Positions 51,426 to 59,750 of a DNA stretch of 64,000 nucleotides are shown in pieces. The stretch's first letter is position 1. Every line of letters starts with the position of its first letter. The DNA comes from Cohnella cholangitidis. Lineage in GTDB: Bacteria; Bacillota; Bacilli; Paenibacillales; Paenibacillaceae. Location of the stretch: assembly GCF_014107495.1 (NCBI RefSeq), contig NZ_CP041969.1:2567501-2631500 (forward strand), written 5' to 3'. The notes beneath the pieces are model-generated. The model made no database searches. It saw nothing but the letters and a program-made list of their open reading frames with translations, and was not told the origin of the DNA. Position numbers and translations under genes: made by a program.

Positions 51426-51996
51426 ATTTCTCCTGACGATAGTAAGGATAATCCATCTTCTTCTGCACTTCCCTGGCAACGTCCGCGTTCGTAAGAGACT
51501 CGATCAGGAACAGACCCAAATCGATAGAGGCCGATACCCCGCCGCCGGTAAATACGTTGCCGTCGCGTACGTAACGCTCTTTTACTACCTCCGAGCAGTA
51601 GGGCGCCAAGAGATCATAAGCCGATGGGTTCGTCGTAGCTTTTTTTCCGTCTAGAAATCCGGCCGCGCCAAGGATCAACGCCCCTGTGCACACGGATACC
51701 TTAATCTCAACCTCCAGGGAAGTTCGAATCCATGAAATAAACCCGGTATCGTATCTAAGCTGTCTCGTGGAGAAACCTCCGGGGATAAAAACCAAGTCGT
51801 AAACCGATAAATCCGGATTCACGCGATCGATATGAATCGACAACCCCCGATCGTCCGTAATCCTGTCTTTGTTGGAGCAGAAGTCCCAAGAAACATTTTC
51901 CTTTACGCCGAGGATCCCCATCCATGTCACCGCTTCGTAAAACCCGGTAAAATCCAAAATCGTCATCCCGTCAAACAGAATAAATGCCATTTTCAT
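51424..51996 (-). CDS. DJ-1/PfpI-family protein
   Basis: 190-residue class-I glutamine-amidotransferase-like protein. MAFILFDGMTILDFTGFYEA and FIPGGFSTRQLRYD precede the nucleophile elbow KVSVCTGALILGAAGFLDGK, with the conserved Cys at about residue 111. This resembles isonitrile-hydratase-like and AraC-N-terminal DJ-1 domains, but no DNA-binding domain is attached. The reaction is unknown. The ATG at 51996 follows AGAGGTTAGGTG; a longer reading from 52065 has no good ribosome site. Confidence 0.85.
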   Translation of the reverse strand: MKMAFILFDGMTILDFTGFYEAVTWMGILGVKENVSWDFCSNKDRITDDRGLSIHIDRVNPDLSVYDLVFIPGGFSTRQLRYDTGFISWIRTSLEVEIKVSVCTGALILGAAGFLDGKKATTNPSAYDLLAPYCSEVVKERYVRDGNVFTGGGVSASIDLGLFLIESLTNADVAREVQKKMDYPYYRQEK

Positions 51997-52177
51997 CGCG
52001 CGACACCTAACCTCTCTTGGGTTATTCGGATAAACAAAAAAGCGCTCGATCCAATGATCAAGCACTTTGCCCAGGCGTACGGCCGATATCTGCCCGCTCC
52101 CTCATGGTTATCCATGTTTACGCCAGTAACGCGCAGTTTAGTTATTGCTAAAATATTACATCCGTTGCCGCGCACGG

Positions 52178-53293
52178 TCAAGATTGATTTATCGCATTCC
52201 TCCACCAAGCATCGGAAGGGCGATCCGGCGCGCCAATGGAGACGACCTCGCCGATTCTGGGCGTCGCTAGAGCGACATCGCGTTCTTTCGCCGCTTTCGA
52301 CGCGCGCTCGATGGGGTCGGTCCAATCGTGAAGAGCAAGCGTGAACGCTCCCCAATGGATCGGGATCAGGACGTTCCCCTTTACGTCGATATGCGCTTGG
52401 ACGGTCTCTTCCGGCAGCATGTGGATCGCGGACCATCTCTTGTCGTATTGGCCGCACTCCATGAAGGTAAGATCGAATGGTCCGTACTTCTCGCCGATTT
52501 GCGCGAAATGCGGCCCGTAGCCGCTGTCGCCGCTGAAAAAGATTTTAGCTTGCTTGCCCATAATGACCCATGAGCACCACAACGAGAAGTTTCGGTCGCC
52601 TATGCTCCTGCCGGAGAAATGGCGCGCCGGAGCGGTAGCTAGCTTAAGCCCTTCGAACTCGAATTCCTCCCACCAACCATGCTCGGTAATTTTCCCCGGT
52701 TCTACTCCCCATCTCTTCAGATGCCCCGCGACGCCGAGCGGTACGACAAATCGCTTCACCTTGTGCTTCAATTTGCGTATCGTGCCGTAATCCAGATGGT
52801 CGTAATGGTCATGCGAGAGAATGACCGCGTCGATAGCAGGCAGGTCGTCTATTTCTATCGGCAATTGCCGGCTGTATCTTTTACCTCCGAATATGGGAAC
52901 GGGTGAAGGCGTCCTCCCCAGCATCGGGTCGATGAAAATGGTTTTGCCGTCTAATCGCACAAGTACCGCCGAGTGGCCAAACCAAGTAACCTTGGCATGC
53001 CGCCCATCGGATTGAAGCTGCTCGGCAGTTAGCCGAACGATTGGAATCGGAGTCCGGGGCTTCCCTTTCGGGTTTCCTTTCACGAAATCGATCAGTACTT
53101 TGCCCGACTCTCTCATGCTCATGCCCATATCCGTCGGAATTTCATTAAGAAACTTCCCTTTGGAACGATTCTGAGACTCCTCCATCCGCCGTATGCTCTC
53201 CGGCGAAGCTTTCCCCCCAAGCGGAGGATAATAATTCAAAGCCAGATAAGCTATTGCGATGATAACGATAATAACCCCTATTGTAATCCACAT
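52178..53293 (-). CDS. MBL-fold metallo-hydrolase with N-terminal membrane anchor
   Basis: 371 residues: one N-terminal membrane helix (ITIGVIIVIIAIAYLALNYY) and a metallo-beta-lactamase domain. The zinc motif is SHDHYDHLD (about residues 168-176), with further ligands in SGDSGYG and IPIHWGAF. The arrangement matches the NAPE-PLD/UlaG-like group (RHFSGRSIGDRN, WCSWVI), which hydrolyses phosphodiester or related bonds. It may face the outside of the membrane. GAGGGAGAG selects the ATG at 53293. It is probably monocistronic. Confidence 0.87.
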   Translation of the reverse strand: MWITIGVIIVIIAIAYLALNYYPPLGGKASPESIRRMEESQNRSKGKFLNEIPTDMGMSMRESGKVLIDFVKGNPKGKPRTPIPIVRLTAEQLQSDGRHAKVTWFGHSAVLVRLDGKTIFIDPMLGRTPSPVPIFGGKRYSRQLPIEIDDLPAIDAVILSHDHYDHLDYGTIRKLKHKVKRFVVPLGVAGHLKRWGVEPGKITEHGWWEEFEFEGLKLATAPARHFSGRSIGDRNFSLWCSWVIMGKQAKIFFSGDSGYGPHFAQIGEKYGPFDLTFMECGQYDKRWSAIHMLPEETVQAHIDVKGNVLIPIHWGAFTLALHDWTDPIERASKAAKERDVALATPRIGEVVSIGAPDRPSDAWWRNAINQS

Positions 53294-53430
53294 GCGCTCT
53301 CCCTCATCTCCCGGCGATAAACGTTCTCTTGGATTACTGCGTAATCCTATACGGCTTATCGTATACCGTTTTTGGGAAGAAATCCAATTCAAGCCGGTTC
53401 AGCGGGCGATGCGCGGGGGCATTCTCATTA

Positions 53431-54702
53431 TCACCTTGTCGTTCTGTCGTAGAAGCTAAGCACCTCGCTCCATTTCCACTGCTCGTAGAAGTTAGCGCCG
53501 GCATCGATGTTCTTAATCCAGACGAGAGGGTGCTTGCCGCCTCTACCAGCCACCAGCACATCGGAACGGGTTCGGTCCGACCTCACCCAGCCCAGTTGGT
53601 TCGCGTACGCTAGAAACTGAGGATTGAAATCGCCATACTTCGCGGGAGGCTGAGTTAACGGCTTGAAGCGCGGTCCCTGCAGCTTGATCTCCACGAGATT
53701 CGGAAGCGGTTTATTGGCTGTACCCGATCCGCCGGCAGAACCTTTCCATTCCTTCGTTCTCGATACTACGACGCGCTGTTCGCCTTCCCACGTGAAGCTT
53801 TGGTCAACGTAACCAGCAGGGGTATAGGATGCCGCTTTGCCGTCGGGAGCTTCTAACACTTTAAGCTGTTTGTTGCTCGTAGCCTCCCGCCCGACGCCTC
53901 CGATATACGCGAGCTTATCGCCCCGGTCCGCCCAATTAAACCACTCGTTATTGTTCGCCATTTGATCGACCTTCTTGAATACGGAGCCGTCCGATGATAA
54001 TAAACATAATGTGTTGCCGTCAGCAGACAGCGACGCGGTAGGCGTCGCTAAGAACGCGATCCATTTCCCGGAAGACGAGAATTTGAAAATGCTCGTTCCA
54101 ACGGCAAAAAAATCGTTCGATTGCTTCGGCAACACGAACAGGGTTTTGACTTTGCTCGGATCTCCCTGCCCTGCCAACGGAATTTCTACGATCTTAACAG
54201 GAGTCCACCCGTCAGGCAGAAGCTCGGCCGCGGACGACGCGATAAATCCTTTTCCGTCGGGGAGCCAAGAGTAATTGCCGATTCCGTCCGATACCTCCGT
54301 CTGCCGGTCTGGCTTATTAACGGAGACCCATACCAGCTTCTGCCCTTGCAGGAAGGCTAAGCGATTATGATCGGGAGACCATTGAAAGTTGTTTCCTCCC
54401 GTGCTGGCTACTAGCTGACTTTTACCGGTCGAAACCTCCAATAGCTTAAGCTCCTGTTGGCCTTCGCCGGACGAATAGGCGATCCACTCTCCGTCGAATG
54501 ACCATTTCGGATTCCGGACGGCTTCTCCTTTGGTCAATTGCCGTTCGTCTTTGCCTGCTTTCGCCCATAGATCGCCGCCTCGGACGAACGCCGCTTTCAA
54601 GGAATCTTTCGGCTTCGCCTCCGCGATCGCCGGATAGCCAAGCCCCGCCAACAGGGCAACCGCCACCATTATCCAACCTAGTTTACGAATCAAACGCATC
54701 AT
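53431..54702 (-). CDS. secreted TolB/WD40-like beta-propeller protein
   Basis: 423-residue exported protein. The signal peptide (MMRLIRKLGWIMVAVALLAG, cleavage probably after AIAEA) is followed by propeller repeats, recognised from NPKWSFDGEWIAYSS, NFQWSPDHNRLAFLQ, NYSWLPDGKGFIAS and FNWADRGDKLAYIGG. There is no lipobox, so it is released or cell-wall associated. No catalytic motif is visible. It resembles the DPP4/TolB-type propellers common in Bacillales, function unknown. It follows no obvious partner gene. Confidence 0.8.
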   Translation of the reverse strand: MMRLIRKLGWIMVAVALLAGLGYPAIAEAKPKDSLKAAFVRGGDLWAKAGKDERQLTKGEAVRNPKWSFDGEWIAYSSGEGQQELKLLEVSTGKSQLVASTGGNNFQWSPDHNRLAFLQGQKLVWVSVNKPDRQTEVSDGIGNYSWLPDGKGFIASSAAELLPDGWTPVKIVEIPLAGQGDPSKVKTLFVLPKQSNDFFAVGTSIFKFSSSGKWIAFLATPTASLSADGNTLCLLSSDGSVFKKVDQMANNNEWFNWADRGDKLAYIGGVGREATSNKQLKVLEAPDGKAASYTPAGYVDQSFTWEGEQRVVVSRTKEWKGSAGGSGTANKPLPNLVEIKLQGPRFKPLTQPPAKYGDFNPQFLAYANQLGWVRSDRTRSDVLVAGRGGKHPLVWIKNIDAGANFYEQWKWSEVLSFYDRTTR

Positions 54703-54787
54703 CCGTCACCTCTGGGATTTGATGTGAACAACCATTTCCAACCGTTCTACTTTGTCCCTTAGCTGGGGAAATATACTGCCGAAACGC

Positions 54788-54843
54788 AAAAAAAATCCCC
54801 CAATATGCCAACGGTCGGCATTCCCTTGGAGGATTTTTCTCCT
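54788..54843 (-). terminator. terminator of HD-GYP gene
   Basis: TCCCCCAA (54796-54803) and TTGGAGGA (54836-54843), with an inner ATGCC/GGCAT stem, form a hairpin. On the minus strand it is followed by eight T. It lies about 30 bases past the HD-GYP stop. Confidence 0.85.
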
Positions 54844-54871
54844 ACAATAGTGGATTGTTCGGATTTCGTCC

Positions 54872-55900
54872 TTATATGACGATTTCTTGAATATGGATAT
54901 GACGCTCTTGGCTCAGATCGAGGAACGTTTCCTCTACTCGAATCAAAGGATTCGTATCGTCGTGAGGGTTAATGTATACGACTTCTCCCCAGCGCCCGTC
55001 GGTCAGCTTCACCCGGCTTCCTACGAGATGCCTGATCATCATTGTCAGAAACACGGACACGACCTCGGGATCAAGCTCGCCGAAAGAGCCTTTTCGCATC
55101 TCGTTAACGACCTCGTGGAAAGGCAACGGTTCATGGTATGGACGTTTCGACGACATCGCATGGAACACATCGGCGACGGCAACGATTCTGCTTAGAGGGT
55201 CAACCTGGTCCTCTCGAAGCCCGTGAGGATAACCCCTTGCATCCGCCCTCTCGTGGTGCTGCAACGCAACGAGGGCCACGCGCGGATGCAGCTCCGGCGT
55301 GTTCTTAAGAATGTCGTAGCCATAGGTCGTATGCCGTTTGATCTCCTCGAATTCCTCCGCGGTCAGCTTGCCGGGCTTCAACAGAATGTCGTCCGTAATG
55401 TGTACTTTGCCGATATCATGCAGCGTAGCCGCCATAGTCAGAATAGATAGGTCCTCTTCGTTCAGCCCCATCCACCTGCCGATCAACGTGGACAATACGC
55501 CAACGCCGATATTGTGCTGGTGGGTGTACTCGTCCTTGGCCTTCACGGACTCGAAAAGCTGGAACACGTCGGGGTGCGAGGATACCTGATCCACAAGGGG
55601 AAGCAGTTCGTTGTTGATGTCGTCCAGCGGGAGCTTCTTCGTTGTTCGGACTTCGTCGAATAAGTCTTTAGAGAATCGGGATGCTTCCTTCACTAATTCC
55701 CTCGGGTTAGGCGCGGAGCGGATGGCCTCTTCGTCAAGGAGCATAATCTCGTATGGATGGATATGGTGCTGTTCGAGCAGACGAATATAACCTTCGTCTA
55801 TCGTTACCCGGGCAGGTACAAGCAGCAACCCTACCGAGTTCAAGACGTCGTGTTTGGATTTTTTGCCTAACAACTCATCTAAGTTCACTTGTATCGTCAT
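54872..55900 (-). CDS. HD-GYP domain protein, putative cyclic-di-GMP phosphodiesterase
   Basis: 342-residue cytoplasmic protein. The N-terminal 120 residues have no recognised domain. The HD-GYP domain shows HDIGKVHITDDILLKPGKL and the HHERADARGYP motif, where the usual DGxGYP is DARGYP, so one Gly is replaced by Ala. The metal-binding His/Asp residues remain. The C-terminal segment VKLTDGRWGEVVYINPHDDT resembles the small beta domain found after many Bacillales HD-GYP proteins. It probably hydrolyses c-di-GMP, affecting motility or biofilm, with activity uncertain because of the altered motif. Confidence 0.88.
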   Translation of the reverse strand: MTIQVNLDELLGKKSKHDVLNSVGLLLVPARVTIDEGYIRLLEQHHIHPYEIMLLDEEAIRSAPNPRELVKEASRFSKDLFDEVRTTKKLPLDDINNELLPLVDQVSSHPDVFQLFESVKAKDEYTHQHNIGVGVLSTLIGRWMGLNEEDLSILTMAATLHDIGKVHITDDILLKPGKLTAEEFEEIKRHTTYGYDILKNTPELHPRVALVALQHHERADARGYPHGLREDQVDPLSRIVAVADVFHAMSSKRPYHEPLPFHEVVNEMRKGSFGELDPEVVSVFLTMMIRHLVGSRVKLTDGRWGEVVYINPHDDTNPLIRVEETFLDLSQERHIHIQEIVI

Positions 55901-56001
55901 CCCCGCTCAGTCAGACTTTCGAAATCAACCTTCTTTTACAAAATATACCTGAACATTCGATTTTTTTCTACATATTATTCCATTGTACGCGCTATGTCTC
56001 A

Positions 56002-56918
56002 TCATTTTCTGAACAATGCCCTAGCCAACGTCAGAGCGGAACCTGCCCTCGATGCTTTGCCGTGCTTGCGGATATATTCGTAATCGGTCAATACGACTCC
56101 CGCATCTCGAATCGCATAGGCGAAATCGGCATCCAGCATGAGCTTGTATTCCCACACTCGCTTCTCCCAGTCCGGAACTTCGGCCAGCATGCGCGAATCT
56201 TCCACCGCCGGATGGATATAAGTTTCGCTAATCCCTTCCGGCAGATCGTACATCTTTGCGATCATGGATTGCTTGAAGCTGTCGTAAGTCTCGCCTTCTA
56301 GGATATGAAAAGGGTGGGACAGCAAGTAGTCGGGTATCGCCACCCCCAGCACGCCCGCAAGCGCAGAAGCTTTAACCGCCGCCTGTTCAACGCCGGGTAT
56401 CGAAGCCAGCAACGAATCCGACGGATGGACTTTCCGGAATAGGCGGAACGGCAATTTCCATTTGGCGCATTGTTTCAGAACATGGGGGATATGCTTCGGC
56501 CCGTAGCCGTGCCGTACAAGCTGCCCATATGATTATCGGCATGCGTCGGGTGGATGCCGAATGTTCGGAGGGCCTCATACTGAGCGGTCAGCTCCTTCAT
56601 TACCGCGCCGGTATCGGCATGGCGTTCGAACGCTTCCACCGTCTTATGCATATAGCCGCTCTCGTCATGAAGCGAAGTATGCCCCGTCAGGCTCTTCCAT
56701 CGGATCGCGTCGAACTCGCTTGTGAGCGTGAGGTGCAGCCCGACGTTCTTCTGCCCTTTGCGCCTGCACCAATCCGCCGCCTTATCGAATCCGGGAGCCG
56801 TGGCCATCAACGTCGCCGATGAGACTTTGCGTTCCTCGAGCAAATGCATGATGGCTTCGTTCATCGGCGGACTTTGGCCGAAATCGTCGCAATTGATAAT
56901 GAGATGTTTAAGACTCAT
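56002..56918 (-). pseudogene. ChbG/YdjC-family carbohydrate deacetylase, frameshifted
   Basis: Two consecutive frames encode one ChbG-type deacetylase. The first (from 56918) has LIINCDDFGQSPPMNEAI (metal Asp pair) and THADNHMGSLYG (metal His), then stops at 56475. The second continues KWKLPFRLFRKVHPS, with ETYIHPAVEDSRMLAEVPDW near the end. One missing T close to 56490-56493 would restore about 305 residues, normal for the family. The intact enzyme removes an acetyl group from chitobiose- or cello-oligosaccharide-type sugars. The start overlaps the GPH transporter stop by 11 bases, so the two belong together. Confidence 0.83.
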
Positions 56919-58194
56919 CTGCAGCTTTCCTCTCGATTCTCACGAATAGCGATATGATAATAGAAATGATAAGCAGGCCAAGAGGAACTGCGCTAATGAG
57001 ATAGCGGAACGTCGCTTCCGGATCCGGCCCCGGATTGTCCCCGCTCTCGTAGCCGAAGATCGCGCCGACGATGAGAAAAGCAACCGCGGAGATCAGTCCG
57101 CTGGAACGAACGATAAAACCGCTAACCGCGGTATAGATCCCTTCTCGTCTGCTGCCCGTCTTGGCAAAATCCTGATCGATAATAGAACTATTGACCATCG
57201 CCGGCGATACGAGGAAACCCGCCAACCCGAACCCGACGAGAACGCCGGCGATAATCCCGGTGACGAGGTTCGAACCGAACCATAACGGGATCACCGATAA
57301 CGCGTAGGCGACGAACGACAACCTCCAGCCCCTGACCGGATCCATCTTGCGAAGCAGCCAATACCACACCCCTACGAGAGGAATAACGGAGACGAAGACG
57401 GACGCGAGTAAAACAGTATGCTGATCGTCCGGTATCCCGAGCACGTATTTCGCGTAAAACGGCAACGTCGCGCTTAGTAAACCGTTCACGGTCTGGGCGA
57501 ACGAATTCGCGATGTTGACCAGCCAGAACGTCTTATTTTTCAACGTTTCCTTGAATGCCTTCTTGAACCCGAGCTGAGGCAATTTCCTGGCTTCTTCGTC
57601 TTCCTTGATGAAACGCAAACACAGGAGCATAAGCAGGGCGAACACGATAGCATAAATGATCGACATGTTGCTGAACCCCAAGGCATCGTATATCAACGGC
57701 GTTAATGCCGTACCGATGAGCAGGGCGACGATCTGAAAGCCTTGTTGTACGGCCGACGCCTTGGTGCGAAGGCGATCCCCCTTGAATAACTCGGGGAATA
57801 ACGCGCCGTAGTTGACCCAGATGACGGTGGCTACCGCTTCGTACAACACGAGAGCAATGAGAAACCACGTGAACAGCCCCATCTCCGACAGATCGCTCGG
57901 AGGAGAGAATACCATGATGAACGTTAGCATGAAGAGCGGTATCGCGCCGAATAGCCATGGACGCCTGCGGCCGTATTTGGTCTGCGTCCTATCCGACCAA
58001 TAGCCGAATAAAGGTTGATTGACCGCGTCCCAGACGAGGAATATCGTGCGGGCAAGAGTAGCCAAACCGAGCCCTAGTCCCAATTTATCCACGTAATAAT
58101 AGCTGTAAAAAGTGCTGAACGCTTGGCTCGGAATCATCATGGCCAGCATCCCGAAGGCATACATCATTGGAGAATTCATATACCTTTGTCTCAT
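56908..58194 (-). CDS. GPH-family sugar:cation symporter
   Basis: 428-residue transporter with 12 predicted helices of the glycoside-pentoside-hexuronide (MelB-like) family. Signatures are VDKLGLGLGLATLARTIFLVWDAVNQPLFGYWSDRT (interrupted here only for description: VWDAVNQPLFGYWSDRTQTK) and KYGRRRPWLFGAIPL in the loop after helix 2. It should bring in a disaccharide or oligosaccharide with H+ or Na+. The deacetylase gene overlaps its end, which suggests an acetylated amino sugar as substrate. GGAGGG precedes the ATG. Confidence 0.88.
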   Translation of the reverse strand: MRQRYMNSPMMYAFGMLAMMIPSQAFSTFYSYYYVDKLGLGLGLATLARTIFLVWDAVNQPLFGYWSDRTQTKYGRRRPWLFGAIPLFMLTFIMVFSPPSDLSEMGLFTWFLIALVLYEAVATVIWVNYGALFPELFKGDRLRTKASAVQQGFQIVALLIGTALTPLIYDALGFSNMSIIYAIVFALLMLLCLRFIKEDEEARKLPQLGFKKAFKETLKNKTFWLVNIANSFAQTVNGLLSATLPFYAKYVLGIPDDQHTVLLASVFVSVIPLVGVWYWLLRKMDPVRGWRLSFVAYALSVIPLWFGSNLVTGIIAGVLVGFGLAGFLVSPAMVNSSIIDQDFAKTGSRREGIYTAVSGFIVRSSGLISAVAFLIVGAIFGYESGDNPGPDPEATFRYLISAVPLGLLIISIIISLFVRIERKAADES

Positions 58195-58363
58195 GGAACA
58201 CCCTCCGCCGCTCTATGGATTGTAAACGCCTTCATAAAAGGTTTGCTCTAAACAATTCTCTTCCGAATTCAGCTTTCCTTCCCTATATATTCATCCCTTG
58301 CCGTAATATCCGTCATTTTTCGAAGCGACGGCTAAAATCCGCGGCGGCGGGGCTGATTTCCCC

Positions 58364-59077
58364 TTAACAAATACAAGTTTTTTTCTTGTTTCCGACCCGG
58401 CCCATGCGAACGATTTTATCGATATAGTCCGAAGCTAGCGGTACTTTGCAAGCCGTCTCTCCCACGTTCACGTGCACCTTGCCGATCTTGCTCGCGATCC
58501 TGACCGCTTCTTCATGAAGCTGCGCTACGTAAGCCCCCGCGACGATAACGAAATTATTCATGTTATAGCGGACTCTGTTCCTCTCCTCGTGAATCCCTGT
58601 CTCGATCCGCCGCAACAACGATCCGATCTCATCCATATCCAGCCGTTCGTCCGGGGTAATCGAGATATAGTTCGCGTACGTGCTCCATCCGCAGGTCGCG
58701 ATTTGTTCGTCGGGCGATTCGATCCATTCTCTGGCTAGCTCTACCGCATAAGGGCTTTCGGCCGCGACGCCCGCGACCGTGTACTCGGCGATCATATACC
58801 AGTAGGCTTGCTTAACCCATTCCTGCAGCAGCTCTTTCGTAGCCGTTTTCGGATTGACGGTCAAGCCTGCCAAATACATGGCATCGCTGTTCCCCGTAGC
58901 ATATAAGGCGCGGGCGACGTCTTGATTCTTCTTGACGTCCTTTACCAGCTTCTTCAAATCTCCGACGCGCACCCCGAAGAAAGGCTCCTTCGCTCCGTGG
59001 CGAATGAGCGTGCCCTTCGTCTGTTCCGTACCCATCCGCTCCAGCTTGTTCATCACATCGTCTACAGTTAGGGTCAT
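58364..59077 (-). CDS. DNA alkylation repair enzyme, AlkD-like HEAT-repeat glycosylase
   Basis: 237-residue all-helical protein of the AlkC/AlkD superfamily. FFGVRVGDLKKLVKDVKKNQ, LYATGNSDAMYLAGLTVNP and EYTVAGVAAESPYAVELARE are typical HEAT-like repeats. ATCGWSTYANYISI carries the Trp and Asp-side region that contacts DNA, and EERNRVRYNMNNFVIVAGAY is conserved. AlkD removes positively charged alkylated bases. It lies between the GPH transporter and the palindromic array and appears monocistronic. Confidence 0.85.
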   Translation of the reverse strand: MTLTVDDVMNKLERMGTEQTKGTLIRHGAKEPFFGVRVGDLKKLVKDVKKNQDVARALYATGNSDAMYLAGLTVNPKTATKELLQEWVKQAYWYMIAEYTVAGVAAESPYAVELAREWIESPDEQIATCGWSTYANYISITPDERLDMDEIGSLLRRIETGIHEERNRVRYNMNNFVIVAGAYVAQLHEEAVRIASKIGKVHVNVGETACKVPLASDYIDKIVRMGRVGNKKKTCIC

Positions 59078-59205
59078 ATCCGCTCTGCTCCATTCTTAGT
59101 TCGTCTAAGTCGGCTGTAATCGTTTCCTTGTATTCTATCATGAATAGTATCGGACAATCTCTATAGACTAGCAACTTTCCACGGTGAAGCCGGGTTATAT
59201 CCCAT
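59078..59205. other. AlkD upstream region before the repeat array
   Basis: About 130 bases upstream of the AlkD gene. It must hold that gene's promoter; I see a GGAGCAGAG-like ribosome site but no clear -10/-35. It leads directly into the repeat array. Confidence 0.35.
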
Positions 59206-59634
59206 TAGCGGCACGCCGTGCCGTTATTCGGCTCTCGGAGCCCGGGGGCTCCTTGATAGCGGCACGCCGTGCCGTTACTTTGGCTCTCGGAGCCCGGGGG
59301 CTCCTTGATAGCGGCACGCCGTGCCGTTATTTGGCTCTCGGAGCCCGGGGGCTCCTTGATAGCGGCACGCCGTGCCGTTATTTGGCTCTCGGAGCCCGGG
59401 GGCTCCTTGATAGCGGCACGCCGTGCCGTTATTCGGCTCTCGGAGCCCGGGGGCTCCTTGATAGCGGCACGCCGTGCCGTTATTCGGCTCTCGGAGCCCG
59501 GGGCTCCTTGATAGCGGCACGCCGTGCCGTTATTCGGCTCTCGGAGCCCGGGGGCTCCTTGATAGCGGCACGCCGTGCCGTTATTCGGCTCTCGGAGCCC
59601 GGGGGCTCCTTGATAGCGGCACGCCGTGCCGTTA
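59206..59634. repeat. nine-copy array of a 21-bp palindrome with 51-bp period
   Basis: Copies of arms TAGCGGCACG and CGTGCCGTTA around one base start at 59206, 59257, 59309, 59360, 59411, 59462, 59512, 59563 and 59614. Eight nearly identical 30-base spacers carry a second palindrome (GGAGCCC and GGGCTCC). Spacing is 51, with single-base gains or losses twice. Because spacers repeat too, this is a tandem array and not a CRISPR. Frames run open through it only because 51 is divisible by three. Confidence 0.95.
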
Positions 59635-59688
59635 TTTCAACATGCGCTCCCCGATGGCATGAAATACTCTATTTCGGCGGAACAGCGC

Positions 59689-59717
59689 AGAAAAAAACCG
59701 TCACCTAAGTGACGGTT
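59689..59717 (-). terminator. terminator of Fe-alcohol dehydrogenase gene
   Basis: AACCGTCAC (59696-59704) and GTGACGGTT (59709-59717) form a perfect 9-bp stem with a four-base loop. On the minus strand it is followed by a run of T (A run 59691-59697). Confidence 0.9.
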
Positions 59718-59750
59718 AGAACGCGTTTTTTTCGTACATTTCCCGGGAGC

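Noticed and set aside
59206..59634. CRISPR array
   Set aside because: The 21-base repeat with 30-base spacers looks CRISPR-like in dimensions, but the spacers are nearly identical to each other and no cas gene is present.
59184..59708. Long open frame encoding a 17-residue repeat across the palindromic array
   Set aside because: The period of 51 is divisible by three, so several frames on both strands stay open. There is no good ribosome site and the encoded repeat has no protein-like pattern.
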